A DNA stretch of 36,428 nucleotides from positions 1-36,428 of the forward strand of contig JAFXAN010000159.1 in NCBI GenBank assembly GCA_017517035.1. Direction: 5' to 3'. Of this stretch, positions 15,736 to 24,456 are shown piece by piece; the stretch's first letter is position 1; each line of letters begins with the position of its first letter. This DNA comes from Clostridia bacterium (lineage in GTDB: Bacteria; Bacillota; Clostridia; Oscillospirales; CAG-272). The position numbers and the translations under genes were made by a program. The notes under the pieces were generated by a model. That model was not told the origin of the DNA. It did not search any database and worked only from the letters and a program-made list of their open reading frames with translations.

Positions 15736-17034
15736 ATGGGACTTATTAAAGCAGCAATCGGTGCGCTGGGCGGAACTCTCGCCGATCAATGGAAGGAATT
15801 TTTCTATTGTGACGCACTCGAAAATGACATTCTTGTAACAAAAGGACAAAAGCAGGTGGGCAGTCGCTCGTCAAACACAAAGGGCAGCGACAATGTGATC
15901 TCAAACGGCTCGGGAATTGCGGTTGCAGACGGTCAGTGCATGATCATCGTCGAGCAGGGCAAGGTGGTTGAGGTGTGTGCCGAGCCGGGACAGTATACAT
16001 ATGATAAATCAAGCGAACCCAGCATTTTTGCAGGTTCTCTCGGTGAGAGCATTCTCGATACATTCAAAACCATCGGCAAGCGTTTCACCATGGGCGGTGA
16101 CACAGGAAAGGATCAGAGAGTTTACTATTTCAACACAAAAGAAATTCTCGATAACAAATTCGGAACGCCCACACCCATCCCGTTTAGAGTTGTTGACAGC
16201 AAGATAGGACTTGATATTGATGTCAGCGTCCGTTGCTCGGGCATATATTCCTTCACCATTGCAAATCCGCTTCTTTTCTACGCAAATGTCTGCGGAAATG
16301 TCGAAAGAGAATATTCGGTTGACGAGATCGCATCACAGCTCAAAACAGAGTTCATCAGCGCACTTGCTCCCGCAATGGGCAAGCTTTCAGCACTTGAAAT
16401 GCGCCCGAATCAGATCCCGGCGCACACAGCAGAGCTTGAAGCGGCACTCAACGATGCACTTTCCGCAAAATGGGGCGAGCTGAGGGGACTTAAGATAAAA
16501 TCTGTAGCGCTCAATCCCATCACTCTTCCCGAAGAAGATGAAGAGCTTATCAAGACTGCTCAGAAAAATGCAATTCTCCGTGATCCAACAATGGCGGCAG
16601 CTCATCTTGCAGGCGCACAGGCAGATGCAATGAAGGCGGCTGCAAGCAACGATGCAGGCGCAATGACAGGATTTATGGGCTTCGGAATGGCACAGCAGGC
16701 AGGCGGCGCAAACATCGGAAATCTTTTCACAATGGGCGCACAGCAGCAAAACAATGAGCCAAGAACCGAGAGCGGCTGGAAATGCTCATGCGGAGCGGTC
16801 AACAGCGGCAAATTCTGCACCGAGTGCGGCTCTAAAAAAGCAGAGGACGGCTGGAAATGCTCCTGCGGTGCGGTAAACAAGGGCAAATTCTGCTCCGAAT
16901 GCGGTGCGAAAAAGCCTCAAGGCGCACCCCTCTATCGCTGTGACAAGTGCGGATGGGAGCCTGAAGACCCCAAGAATCCTCCCAAGTTCTGTCCCGAATG
17001 CGGTGACAGATTTGACGATGGAGATATTATGTAA
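15736..17034 (+). CDS. SPFH-domain protein with C-terminal zinc ribbons (YdjI-like)
   Basis: Resembles the virion-core/SPFH proteins typified by Bacillus YdjI, thought to scaffold membrane-associated stress complexes. Residues ~1-290 form the SPFH-like part (ALGGTLADQWKEFFYCDAL, then VRCSGIYSFTIANPLLFYANVCGN). An Ala/Met/Gly-rich linker spans ~290-345. Three zinc ribbons follow (~349-432): two near-identical CSCGAVNxGKFCxECG units and a final YRCDKCG...KFCPECGDRF. No membrane helix is evident. AAAGGAGA precedes the ATG. The next two genes resemble YdjG and YdjH, which strengthens the assignment. Biochemical role is not established from sequence. Confidence 0.85.
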   Translation: MGLIKAAIGALGGTLADQWKEFFYCDALENDILVTKGQKQVGSRSSNTKGSDNVISNGSGIAVADGQCMIIVEQGKVVEVCAEPGQYTYDKSSEPSIFAGSLGESILDTFKTIGKRFTMGGDTGKDQRVYYFNTKEILDNKFGTPTPIPFRVVDSKIGLDIDVSVRCSGIYSFTIANPLLFYANVCGNVEREYSVDEIASQLKTEFISALAPAMGKLSALEMRPNQIPAHTAELEAALNDALSAKWGELRGLKIKSVALNPITLPEEDEELIKTAQKNAILRDPTMAAAHLAGAQADAMKAAASNDAGAMTGFMGFGMAQQAGGANIGNLFTMGAQQQNNEPRTESGWKCSCGAVNSGKFCTECGSKKAEDGWKCSCGAVNKGKFCSECGAKKPQGAPLYRCDKCGWEPEDPKNPPKFCPECGDRFDDGDIM

Positions 17035-17062
17035 TTCTTGCTCTTAAGGCAGGTGAATATTA

Positions 17063-18142
17063 TTGAACACAATAAAAGAATACAAGTGTCCCTGTTGTGG
17101 CGGAGCAATATCTTTTGATGTCGAAAGTCAAAACCTGAAATGTCCGTATTGCGATACAGAGTTTGATATCGAGGCTCTTGACGACTACAACGACGAGCTT
17201 CAAAATGGAGAAAGCACCCCCGAATGGGAAGCACAGGCGGGCAGTGATTGGAAAGACGGAGAAGCGGAAGGCATCTGCATGTATTCATGTAAATCTTGCG
17301 GTGGCGAGATTTTAGCGGATGCCACCACAGCCGCCACAAGCTGTCCATTTTGCGGCAACCCCGTTATTCTCACATCAAAGCTTGCAAACGACCTGAAGCC
17401 TGATCTTGTCGTTCCGTTCAAATACGATAAAAAATCCGCAAAAGAAGCCTTAAAGAATCATTTCAAAGGTAAAAAACTTCTGCCAAAATCCTTTGCAAGC
17501 GATGCGCACCTCGATGAGATCAAAGGAATATATGTTCCCTTTTGGCTCTTCAGCGCAGACACATCTTCAAGAACCAGATATAAAGGAACTCGTATCTCAC
17601 ATTGGAGCGACAGTAAATATAATTACACAAAAACAAGCTACTTTTCACTTATAAGAGGCGGAAAATTGAATTTTTCTCATATTCCCGTCGACGCCTCAAC
17701 CAAAATGGCAAACGATCTCATGGAGTCCCTCGAGCCTTATAATATAAGCGAAGCCGTGGATTTTGAAACAGCTTATCTTGCAGGCTATTTTGCCGACAGA
17801 TATGATGTTTCTCAAAACGATAGCATCGCAAGGGCAAACGAGAGAATAAGGCAAAGCATCATCGACGAATTTGAGAAAACAGCCCTTGGATATCTCGGAA
17901 CATATTGCACAAGCTGCAATTTCGACCTCACAAGCAGCTCTGTCAAATATGCTCTGCTTCCCGTTTGGCTTCTAACAACCTCTTACAAAGACAAGAATTA
18001 CATATTCGCCATGAACGGTCAGACAGGAAAGTTTGTTGGGGATCTCCCAATGGACTGGGGCGCATTTTGGCGTTGGTTTTTTGCCGTTTTAGGTGTTTCA
18101 TCAGCACTTGCATTTTTGATTTTACTTTGGGCGTCAAAATGA
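17063..18142 (+). CDS. Zinc-ribbon membrane protein, YdjG-like
   Basis: Protein of 359 residues with two zinc-binding elements at its N-terminus: CPCCGGAISFD...CPYCDTEFD (residues ~8-33) and CKSCGGEIL...CPFCGNP (~77-100). A middle domain (~100-320) contains DEIKGIYVPFWLFSADTSS and LLPVWLLTTSYKDKNYIFAMNGQTGKFVGDLP, a pattern found in YdjG-like and TFIIB-zinc-ribbon annotated proteins. One C-terminal membrane helix lies at ~335-357. The start is TTG at 17063, supported by AGGTGA about seven bases upstream and by the position of the first CxxC. It is probably translated with the SPFH gene 28 bases upstream. Function unknown; likely part of a membrane complex. Confidence 0.8.
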   Translation: MNTIKEYKCPCCGGAISFDVESQNLKCPYCDTEFDIEALDDYNDELQNGESTPEWEAQAGSDWKDGEAEGICMYSCKSCGGEILADATTAATSCPFCGNPVILTSKLANDLKPDLVVPFKYDKKSAKEALKNHFKGKKLLPKSFASDAHLDEIKGIYVPFWLFSADTSSRTRYKGTRISHWSDSKYNYTKTSYFSLIRGGKLNFSHIPVDASTKMANDLMESLEPYNISEAVDFETAYLAGYFADRYDVSQNDSIARANERIRQSIIDEFEKTALGYLGTYCTSCNFDLTSSSVKYALLPVWLLTTSYKDKNYIFAMNGQTGKFVGDLPMDWGAFWRWFFAVLGVSSALAFLILLWASK

Positions 18143-18161
18143 CAAAGGAGATTTACTGCAT

Positions 18162-18932
18162 ATGAAAAAAATAGCATTTTTTACATATATTGCGTTTATC
18201 CTCATTTTTGTTTTTGCATTTTCCGCATTGATTTATGCAAGTAATAATCTTTACCATGATGAAGTGGGACTTCTCACCGAAAATGAATCCGAATATGTTT
18301 CCGAATTGCTAAATGAAATCGAAGATACATATGAAATCAAGCTCATTATAGCTGTTGTTAATGATTCAGGTTACAAAAGTGCCTATAACTATGCTGCAGA
18401 TCATCTTTATTCATCCCTTGGATCATTTAAAAGCGGCGCAATTTTGCTTCTTAGCATGGAAGATCGTGATTGGGCTTTTTATGCCACCGGAAGCGCACGA
18501 AGAATTTTAACAGACAGCAAAATTGATAGCATGATGGAAACTTTAATCTCGGATTATTTTTCAAGAGATGAATATTATGGCGGATTTTGCGGTCTTATCA
18601 ACCAATGCACCTCTTATTTTGTGAGAGCAACAGAAAATGGAATAGATTCAAATGCTGATTATGATGAGGATGATAATCTTTCAATTTCATCATGCCTTAT
18701 AATAGCTCTTGTCATTGGACTTGTTGCATCAGGCATTACGGTGCTTGTTTTAAGAGGGCAGCTCAAGAGCGTCAAGAGCGCCAGATGTGCCTCGAATTAT
18801 GTTGACAGCGGCAGCTTTGCCCTCACTGAAAGCAGAGATATCTATCTTTATAGTACAATTTCAAAAACTGCAAGATCTCAAAGCTCCTCATCCGGCTCCC
18901 GTTCGGGTGGCGGCAGAAGCGGTAAGTTTTAA
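18162..18932 (+). CDS. TPM-domain membrane protein, YdjH/YgcG-like
   Basis: Surface-exposed TPM domain protein. An N-terminal signal or anchor helix covers residues 5-27. The TPM domain (~30-165) starts NNLYHDEVGLLTENESEYVSELL and contains DRDWAFYATGSARRILTD. A second membrane helix lies at ~178-200. The C-terminus is Ser/Gly/Arg-rich and ends in RSGGGRSGKF, a tail typical of this family. AAAGGAGA precedes the ATG, 19 bases after the YdjG-like gene. Phosphatase activity is reported for some TPM proteins, but the role in bacteria is unclear. Confidence 0.85.
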   Translation: MKKIAFFTYIAFILIFVFAFSALIYASNNLYHDEVGLLTENESEYVSELLNEIEDTYEIKLIIAVVNDSGYKSAYNYAADHLYSSLGSFKSGAILLLSMEDRDWAFYATGSARRILTDSKIDSMMETLISDYFSRDEYYGGFCGLINQCTSYFVRATENGIDSNADYDEDDNLSISSCLIIALVIGLVASGITVLVLRGQLKSVKSARCASNYVDSGSFALTESRDIYLYSTISKTARSQSSSSGSRSGGGRSGKF

Positions 18933-19029
18933 TATTTATTACATAGAATATTTTTGTTTGCCCTTTCAACACACCGTCAAATTTCTATTTGAATTTTTTT
19001 GACATAACAAAAAATAAGGAGACAGTTTT

Positions 19030-19479
19030 ATGAAGCTTAAAATTTTAATTAAAATCATCGAAAAGATCTTTGGAATGGTGCCGGATAATCAATCTCGTGC
19101 GGACATGTATTTACCTGACCGACTTTTATCCATGTCGCTTGTGTTTTTAGCCGGCGGTATTGTTTGCGCCATTATTGCGATCTTTAAATTTGCTGTATGG
19201 GCAATTGTTTTTGCCGTTTTAAGTGTTGTGCTGGGCATCTTTGCCTTTCTGTGTTGGAAGAATCAATCCATACGCATAATTTCTGAAGAGCAGTTTACAT
19301 ATACCACAATGTTTGGAAATGTTCACACTTATTCTTTTTCCGACATTGAAGGACTTCGTCGAAATAAAGACTCTATGACACTCTTTGTTGCTGGCGAAAA
19401 GGTACATATTGAATCCATGGCATTAATCAGTGACCGTTTGGCAGAGCTTATAGACAAGGCATTGGAAAGCAAAGAATAA
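19030..19479 (+). CDS. Small two-helix membrane protein, PH-like C-terminus
   Basis: Protein of 149 residues with two adjacent membrane helices (~35-58 and ~60-78). A cytosolic segment of ~70 residues reads like the membrane-linked PH-like domains of DUF6560-type proteins (FTYTTMFGNVHTYSFSDIEGLRR). AAGGAGA precedes the ATG. It follows the TPM gene by 97 bases with no clear terminator between, and shares the next terminator with the converging metA. No function can be named. Confidence 0.7.
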   Translation: MKLKILIKIIEKIFGMVPDNQSRADMYLPDRLLSMSLVFLAGGIVCAIIAIFKFAVWAIVFAVLSVVLGIFAFLCWKNQSIRIISEEQFTYTTMFGNVHTYSFSDIEGLRRNKDSMTLFVAGEKVHIESMALISDRLAELIDKALESKE

Positions 19480-19543
19480 AGTACCATATATCTCCCGTGA
19501 CCCTATTGAAGATCAACAGTTCGACAAATACCATGTTACAAGC

Positions 19544-19585
19544 AAAAAGCTGTATTTTTGATCACTCAAAAATACAGCTTTTTTA
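19544..19585. terminator. Bidirectional terminator between converging genes
   Basis: Perfect 17-bp inverted repeat AAAAAGCTGTATTTTTG (19544-19560) with its complement (19567-19583) and a six-base loop. A and T runs on both sides make it usable in both directions. It begins directly after the metA stop codon and also serves the plus-strand gene ending at 19479. Confidence 0.92.
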
Positions 19586-20506
19586 TTATTCCGACACCTT
19601 TTTGATGTCGTATGGTGTTGTCTGATAGACAAAATAGTTAAGCCAGTTGGAATAGAGCAGATTCGCATGGGAGCGCCATGTTACCATCGGATCCTTTGTA
19701 TCGTCATCGCAGGGATAGTAGTTTTTCGGCACGGAGATGGGGAGTCCAAGATTTTTATCCCTCAGATACTCCTTTTCAAGAGTTCTCGGGTCATATTCCG
19801 AATGTCCTGTTATAAATATCTGTTTTCCGTTCTTTGAGGACACAGCATAAACCCCAGCCTCATCCGAAGAAGCAATGATCTTAAGCTCGGGAACTGCCTC
19901 AATATCCTCTCTCTTCACCGTTGTGTGGCGTGAATGAGGAACATAGAACACATCGTCAAAGCCACGAAGCAATATCGAGCGGACATAATCAGCCTTATGG
20001 GGGAAAACACCGAAAAGCTTCTCGTCGAGCTGTGATTTATTTATACCGTAATGGTAATAAAGTCCCGCCTGTGCGCCCCAGCAGATATGGAAGGTGCTAT
20101 GTACATGAGTTTTTGACCACTCCATGATCTCGCAAAGCTCCTCCCAATAGTCAACCTCCTCAAACTCCATCTTTTCAACAGGCGCACCCGTTATGACCAT
20201 GCCGTCAAAATATTCATCCTTATAATGATCGAAGGTCTGATAAAATGCCGTCAGATGCTCCTCGGCAACATTTTGAGATTTGTGAGTTGCCGTGTGCATA
20301 AGATAAAGCTCAACCTGGAGAGGCGTGTTACTGAGAAGACGGGAAAGCTGTGTTTCGGTATCTATTTTTGTGGGCATGAGATTGAGAAGAAGGATGCGGA
20401 GCGGACGGATATCTTGCGTGATCGCACGGTTTTCCGTCATCACAAATATGTTTTCCTCCTCAAGCACTCTCGTTGCCGGAAGCTCGTTTGGTATTTTAAT
20501 CGGCAT
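19586..20506 (-). CDS. metA: Homoserine O-acetyltransferase (MetA type)
   Basis: Acylates homoserine to start methionine synthesis. The catalytic Cys is C142 in [16 protein letters not shown], and the conserved SEYD motif supplies the later catalytic region. The residue known to set acyl-CoA choice in this family, position 111, is Glu (GAPVEKMEF), which indicates acetyl-CoA rather than succinyl-CoA; E. coli MetA has Gly there. Length of 306 residues is standard. AAAGAGGT precedes the ATG. It lies 26 bases after metY, whose enzyme consumes O-acetylhomoserine, consistent with the assignment. Confidence 0.95.
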   Translation of the reverse strand: MPIKIPNELPATRVLEEENIFVMTENRAITQDIRPLRILLLNLMPTKIDTETQLSRLLSNTPLQVELYLMHTATHKSQNVAEEHLTAFYQTFDHYKDEYFDGMVITGAPVEKMEFEEVDYWEELCEIMEWSKTHVHSTFHICWGAQAGLYYHYGINKSQLDEKLFGVFPHKADYVRSILLRGFDDVFYVPHSRHTTVKREDIEAVPELKIIASSDEAGVYAVSSKNGKQIFITGHSEYDPRTLEKEYLRDKNLGLPISVPKNYYPCDDDTKDPMVTWRSHANLLYSNWLNYFVYQTTPYDIKKVSE

Positions 20507-20532
20507 AACACAATACCTCTTTAAAAGTATTT

Positions 20533-21810
20533 TTACGCTTCAAGAGCGTTTTTAAGGTCAGCGATAAGATCGTCTGCGCTCTCAAGTCCGCAGGAAAGAC
20601 GAACAAGTTCGGGGCGAACGCCTGCCGCCATAAGCTCATCATCATTCATCTGTCTGTGAGTTGCGGATGCGGGATGGAGACAGCAGCTTCTTGCGTCTGC
20701 AACATGAGTTTCAATGGCAAAAACGCCAAGCTTCTTCATGAATGCCTCGGCCGCCTTTCTGCCGCCCTTAACACCGAAGCTTACTACTCCGCAAGAGCCG
20801 TTTGGCAGATACTTTTCAGCAAGATCATAGTATTTATCACCCTCAAGAGAAGGATAGCTTACCCAATCGACCATGGGATGATCCTTGAGGAATTTCGCAA
20901 CAGCAAGACCGTTTTCGCAATGGCGAGCCATTCTCACATGGAGACTTTCAAGGCCGAGATTGAGGATAAATGCACTCTGAGGTGAAGGAGTTGAGCCGAA
21001 ATCACGCATGAGCTGCGCTGTCGCCTTTGTGATATATCCCGCCTTGCCGAATTTTTCAGCGTAAATAATGCCGTGATAGCTATCGTCCGGAGTGCACATT
21101 CCGGGGAATTTCTCCGCATGAGCGAGCCAATCAAAATTGCCCGAATCAACGATACAACCGCCAACCTGCGCACCGTGACCGTCCATATATTTTGTTGTGG
21201 AATGAGTTACGATGTCAGCACCGAACTCAAAGGGACGGCAATTTACGGGAGTTGCAAAGGTGTTGTCAATTATCAACGGAACGCCGTGCTTATGAGCGGC
21301 ATCTGCAAATTTCTCGATATCAAGCACAGTCAGTGCGGGATTCGCAATTGTCTCACCGAAAACAGCCTTTGTGTTGGGTCTGAAGGCCGCCTCAAGCTCC
21401 TCTGTCGAGCAGTCGGGAGAAAGGAAGGTGAAATCAATTCCCATCTTTTTCATCGTAACAGCGAAAAGATTGAATGTTCCTCCATAGATCGTTGACGAGG
21501 AAATGATGTGATCGCCTGCATTTGCAATATTGAAGGTTGCATAGAAGTTTGCCGCCTGACCCGAGGAGGTAAGCATTGCCGCAACACCGCCCTCAAGCTC
21601 GCAGATCTTCTGCGCAACTGTATCGCAGGTGGGATTCTGAAGTCTTGAATAGAAATATCCCGAGGCTTCAAGGTCAAAAAGCTTGCCCATGTCCTCGCTT
21701 GTATCATATTTGAATGTTGTGCTCTGATATATCGGCACCTGACGAGGCTCACCGTTTCCGGGAGTGTAACCGCCCTGAACGCATACCGTTTCAATTTTTC
21801 TCTTTGCCAT
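20533..21810 (-). CDS. metY: O-acetylhomoserine sulfhydrylase (MetY)
   Basis: PLP enzyme of the Cys/Met metabolism family that joins O-acetylhomoserine with sulfide to give homocysteine. The PLP lysine is K207 in [11 protein letters not shown]. Other family motifs are [31 protein letters not shown] and IDNTFATPV. Length of 425 residues matches MetY rather than the ~390-residue cystathionine synthases. GGAG-rich sequence (AAAAAAGGAGATAG) precedes the ATG. It is the first gene of a metY-metA operon. No SAM riboswitch or T-box is visible in the short leader. Confidence 0.93.
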   Translation of the reverse strand: MAKRKIETVCVQGGYTPGNGEPRQVPIYQSTTFKYDTSEDMGKLFDLEASGYFYSRLQNPTCDTVAQKICELEGGVAAMLTSSGQAANFYATFNIANAGDHIISSSTIYGGTFNLFAVTMKKMGIDFTFLSPDCSTEELEAAFRPNTKAVFGETIANPALTVLDIEKFADAAHKHGVPLIIDNTFATPVNCRPFEFGADIVTHSTTKYMDGHGAQVGGCIVDSGNFDWLAHAEKFPGMCTPDDSYHGIIYAEKFGKAGYITKATAQLMRDFGSTPSPQSAFILNLGLESLHVRMARHCENGLAVAKFLKDHPMVDWVSYPSLEGDKYYDLAEKYLPNGSCGVVSFGVKGGRKAAEAFMKKLGVFAIETHVADARSCCLHPASATHRQMNDDELMAAGVRPELVRLSCGLESADDLIADLKNALEA

Positions 21811-21856
21811 AATATTCTATCTCCTTTTTTGGAAGTTAATTTCAATATAATATATT

Positions 21857-21885
21857 ATTATACACCTTTTGATGAAAAAAGTAAA
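21857..21885 (-). promoter_or_regulatory. Promoter of metY-metA
   Basis: On the minus strand TTTACT (21880-21885) and TATAAT (21857-21862) are separated by 17 bases. Transcription would begin about 40 bases before the metY start codon, too close for a metabolite riboswitch. Confidence 0.7.
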
Positions 21886-21928
21886 TAGCTATCATTAATT
21901 TTTATACGAATAAGGAGTATAATTTCAT

Positions 21929-22029
21929 TAAACAGTAATTTATCGGTGAAGGAGTTTCGCCACTGCGGTGGCGACCGGCACCGTTGCCGGCTCACGCAAG
22001 CTTCCCCAAAAGCTTGACCAAAACTTCAA
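21929..22029. repeat. Hairpin-rich intergenic repeat, copy 1
   Basis: This ~100-base stretch is closely similar to 26490-26597 and to the reverse complement of 26694-26797. It contains three small inverted repeats: TCGCCACTGCGGTGGCGA, CCGGCACCGTTGCCGG, and an AAGCTT...AAGCTT pair near 22008-22016. It is richer in GC than the surrounding spacer and has no coding potential. Confidence 0.75.
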
Positions 22030-22065
22030 AAAGGAGATGGACAACAAAGTCCATCCCCTTTTTTA
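22030..22065. terminator. Terminator after the leucine-rich repeat gene
   Basis: Arms AAAGGAGATGGAC (22030-22042) and GTCCATCCCCTTT (22049-22061) pair over 13 positions with one weak pair around a six-base loop. A TTTTT tail follows on the minus strand and a TTTTTT run on the plus strand. It lies 12 bases beyond the minus-strand gene ending at 22077. Confidence 0.85.
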
Positions 22066-22076
22066 ATACTCTCTTT

Positions 22077-24446
22077 TTAATGCTTTCTTTTGGTTTTTAT
22101 GATAGTGACGGCAATAATTACCGCGGCGGTAACGACTATAGAAACGGAAATACAGATAATTACCGCTCCCTTCGCCGAGCTTTCTCCCATGGCACTTGCC
22201 TTATATTCTTCAAGTTCCTCACGAGGGATGATATTAAGGCGAAGCTTTCCGTCATCGATCTCCTCGGACGCACTTTCGGTTGAAATTCCGCTTTCCGACA
22301 CATCACCCAAGGTCTCTTCCGTATTCTCGGAGGACGCAGTTGTCTCGGGCATCTCGCACTTTATCGCTTCGGGCGTTGCGGATGATTTATCAAAGAATGT
22401 GAGCTCATTTTTTGTCGCATATTCCTCAGCCACGCTTCCCGGTACACCGTAAACGTTCATAAGGTTGAGATTTTCCTCAAATGTACTTGAGCCGATGCTC
22501 TTTACAGTGTCGTTTACAACGACATTGGCAATAAGATAATCATAAGCAAAGGTCCAGGGGAAAAGCTGGGGCACATTTGAAAGGTCGAGAGTGCCCTCGA
22601 TGGGTGTTTCTCCTCTGCGGTAAATGGATTTTAGATTGGTACACTTTTCAAATGCGGCATTGTAGATACCAAAGCTCTCTACATTGGGAATCTCAACGCT
22701 TTCGAGATTTTTACATTCGCAAAAAGCATATTTTCCTATCTCGGTTATGTAATCACCGATGACGACGTGCTTTATCTGATTTTTGATGCTGAACCAAGGC
22801 TGATTTTTCGAGCCGCCACCATAATAATTTATGACATCGCTTATAGCTCCGACACCCTCTACATAAAGAGTTCCCGTGGCTTCATCAAAGCGGAAAACAG
22901 CTCTGTCTCCGCAAAGGGGCAGCGAAAAATCTATCTCAACAAAGAAGTAATGAACCTTTGTCGTATCAAGAACATCATAAAGGTCGATATAATTTTCCTT
23001 GGCAAAGGCAATATTTGCCTCACTTGCGTTTGCATATATCCTTGTAAGAGTTGTGGGAAGAACGGTATTTATCTCGGTAAGCTCGGGATTAAAGATTATC
23101 TCCTCAACAGCAGTTCCCTCCCATGTACCTGCCTGACAAACCTTTATATCCGAAAGGTCTGCTCTGCCCTCGATCCTCTCGCCGCCCGCTTTCCAGACGG
23201 TTGTGAGCTTGGGACAATCGAAAAACGCCTGTGCGTCTATCTGACTCACCTTTGGGCCGAGCTGAACATCTATTAGATTAGGATAATTGAGAAATGCCTT
23301 CTGGGTTATTTTGTGAATATTATTTCCGACAATGACGTGCTCGATCTCGTTTTTGTAGGTTGCCCATCCGACCTTGTCCGCCGCCTGCTCCGAGCGTCCC
23401 GTTTCGTTATATTTTGTGGTACGGGAATAGAAAATAAGCGTCTTTGTTTCGGCATAGTATGCCCAGTCGGTATCGCAAACGGGATTGTCCTTATATTTGT
23501 AGCTTATGTAACCGTGTGCGGTCGCTTCATTTGGATCAAATGTCTCAAGCTCGTCGGAAACAGGTGTGGTAGTGCCGCTCTGGATTATCGAAGCACCTGT
23601 TGTATATTTTGTGCCCTTTGTCTCAACGCCCGTATCAAGGTCGATAAAGGTATAGCCATTTGCAAGGGCGAATTCCGCTGCCTTTGAGCCTGCCTTTGCC
23701 TTGATTTTGGGATAGGTTTGATTATCCTTGAATACATCGTCCGACTCAAATTCCGTATTCATACCGAGAACGGTCACGGTTTTAAGGGAGGCTGTCTTTG
23801 CAAGGGATGAATTTTTCAGAATAGTTACACCCTCGGGTATCTCGATCTCGGTAAGACCGACGTTCTTTATTGCCTCGTGAGGAAGCTCACCCTTAAGTGC
23901 GGGGCTCAGCTTTATCTTCTGCAGTGCCGTCTGGCTTCCGATGCTGTATGAGCCGATAGAAGTCACATACGAAAGGTCAAAGAGTCCCATAACAGGCTCT
24001 GTTCCTCTTACGTAAATGCTTTCAAGTGCCGTACAGGAAAGGAACGCACTTTTAAGGGTAACAAGTGAGGTAGGAATTTCGATCTGCTTCACCTGTCTGC
24101 AGCCCTGAAAGCTTCCCTCAACGGCGGTAATACCTTCTCCGATTATTATCTTCACAGCCTCGGCATATGTGGGAGGTGTCTTGTTCCATGCTGCATTTTC
24201 AAGAGTCACGGGATCAACATTCGAAAGCGTAGTTGAAGGAGAATTTGCAGAAGAAGCATCTATTTCAAAGGAAAGAACTCCCTCTGCTGTCATGCTCCAT
24301 TTGATGTTTGTCGGCTTTTTGTTTTTATCAACAGTGTATCCGCTGCCTGCAGTTGCGGCAAAGGTCGAAACGGAAAGAACAAGTGCCAAAACCAAAAATG
24401 CGGCAAGAGCAAAGAAACATCTTTTATTAAAATAAAATTTTTTCAT
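22077..24446 (-). CDS. BspA-like leucine-rich repeat surface protein, C-terminally membrane-anchored
   Basis: Secreted LRR_5 protein of 789 residues. The start at 24446 (MKKFYFNKR) is set by AGGAGG five bases upstream; the frame is open seven codons further. A signal peptide covers ~1-31 (VSTFAATAG). Three related LRR modules follow at ~30-280, ~310-495 and ~500-685, each closing with a SxAAEFALANGYTFIDLD-like segment. An acidic Ser/Thr/Glu linker (~690-750) leads to one membrane helix (~757-780, GAVIICISVSIVVTAAVIIAV) and a basic tail KTKRKH. No LPXTG is present, so anchoring is by the helix. The upstream GH26 gene ends 10 bases before it. The modules are homologous to the N-terminus of the LRR-GH26 fusion at 4289. 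Polysaccharide binding or adhesion is inferred, not shown. Confidence 0.87.
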   Translation of the reverse strand: MKKFYFNKRCFFALAAFLVLALVLSVSTFAATAGSGYTVDKNKKPTNIKWSMTAEGVLSFEIDASSANSPSTTLSNVDPVTLENAAWNKTPPTYAEAVKIIIGEGITAVEGSFQGCRQVKQIEIPTSLVTLKSAFLSCTALESIYVRGTEPVMGLFDLSYVTSIGSYSIGSQTALQKIKLSPALKGELPHEAIKNVGLTEIEIPEGVTILKNSSLAKTASLKTVTVLGMNTEFESDDVFKDNQTYPKIKAKAGSKAAEFALANGYTFIDLDTGVETKGTKYTTGASIIQSGTTTPVSDELETFDPNEATAHGYISYKYKDNPVCDTDWAYYAETKTLIFYSRTTKYNETGRSEQAADKVGWATYKNEIEHVIVGNNIHKITQKAFLNYPNLIDVQLGPKVSQIDAQAFFDCPKLTTVWKAGGERIEGRADLSDIKVCQAGTWEGTAVEEIIFNPELTEINTVLPTTLTRIYANASEANIAFAKENYIDLYDVLDTTKVHYFFVEIDFSLPLCGDRAVFRFDEATGTLYVEGVGAISDVINYYGGGSKNQPWFSIKNQIKHVVIGDYITEIGKYAFCECKNLESVEIPNVESFGIYNAAFEKCTNLKSIYRRGETPIEGTLDLSNVPQLFPWTFAYDYLIANVVVNDTVKSIGSSTFEENLNLMNVYGVPGSVAEEYATKNELTFFDKSSATPEAIKCEMPETTASSENTEETLGDVSESGISTESASEEIDDGKLRLNIIPREELEEYKASAMGESSAKGAVIICISVSIVVTAAVIIAVTIIKTKRKH

Positions 24447-24456
24447 TTCTTCCTCC

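Noticed and set aside
21811..21930. Possible SAM riboswitch or T-box upstream of metY
   Set aside because: The transcript leader is only about 40 bases from the predicted start point, and shows no conserved aptamer or T-box sequence.
21929..22029. Hairpin-rich sequence as a riboswitch or ncRNA of metY or the LRR gene
   Set aside because: The same sequence recurs in unrelated intergenic places and in both orientations, so a dispersed repeat explains it better.
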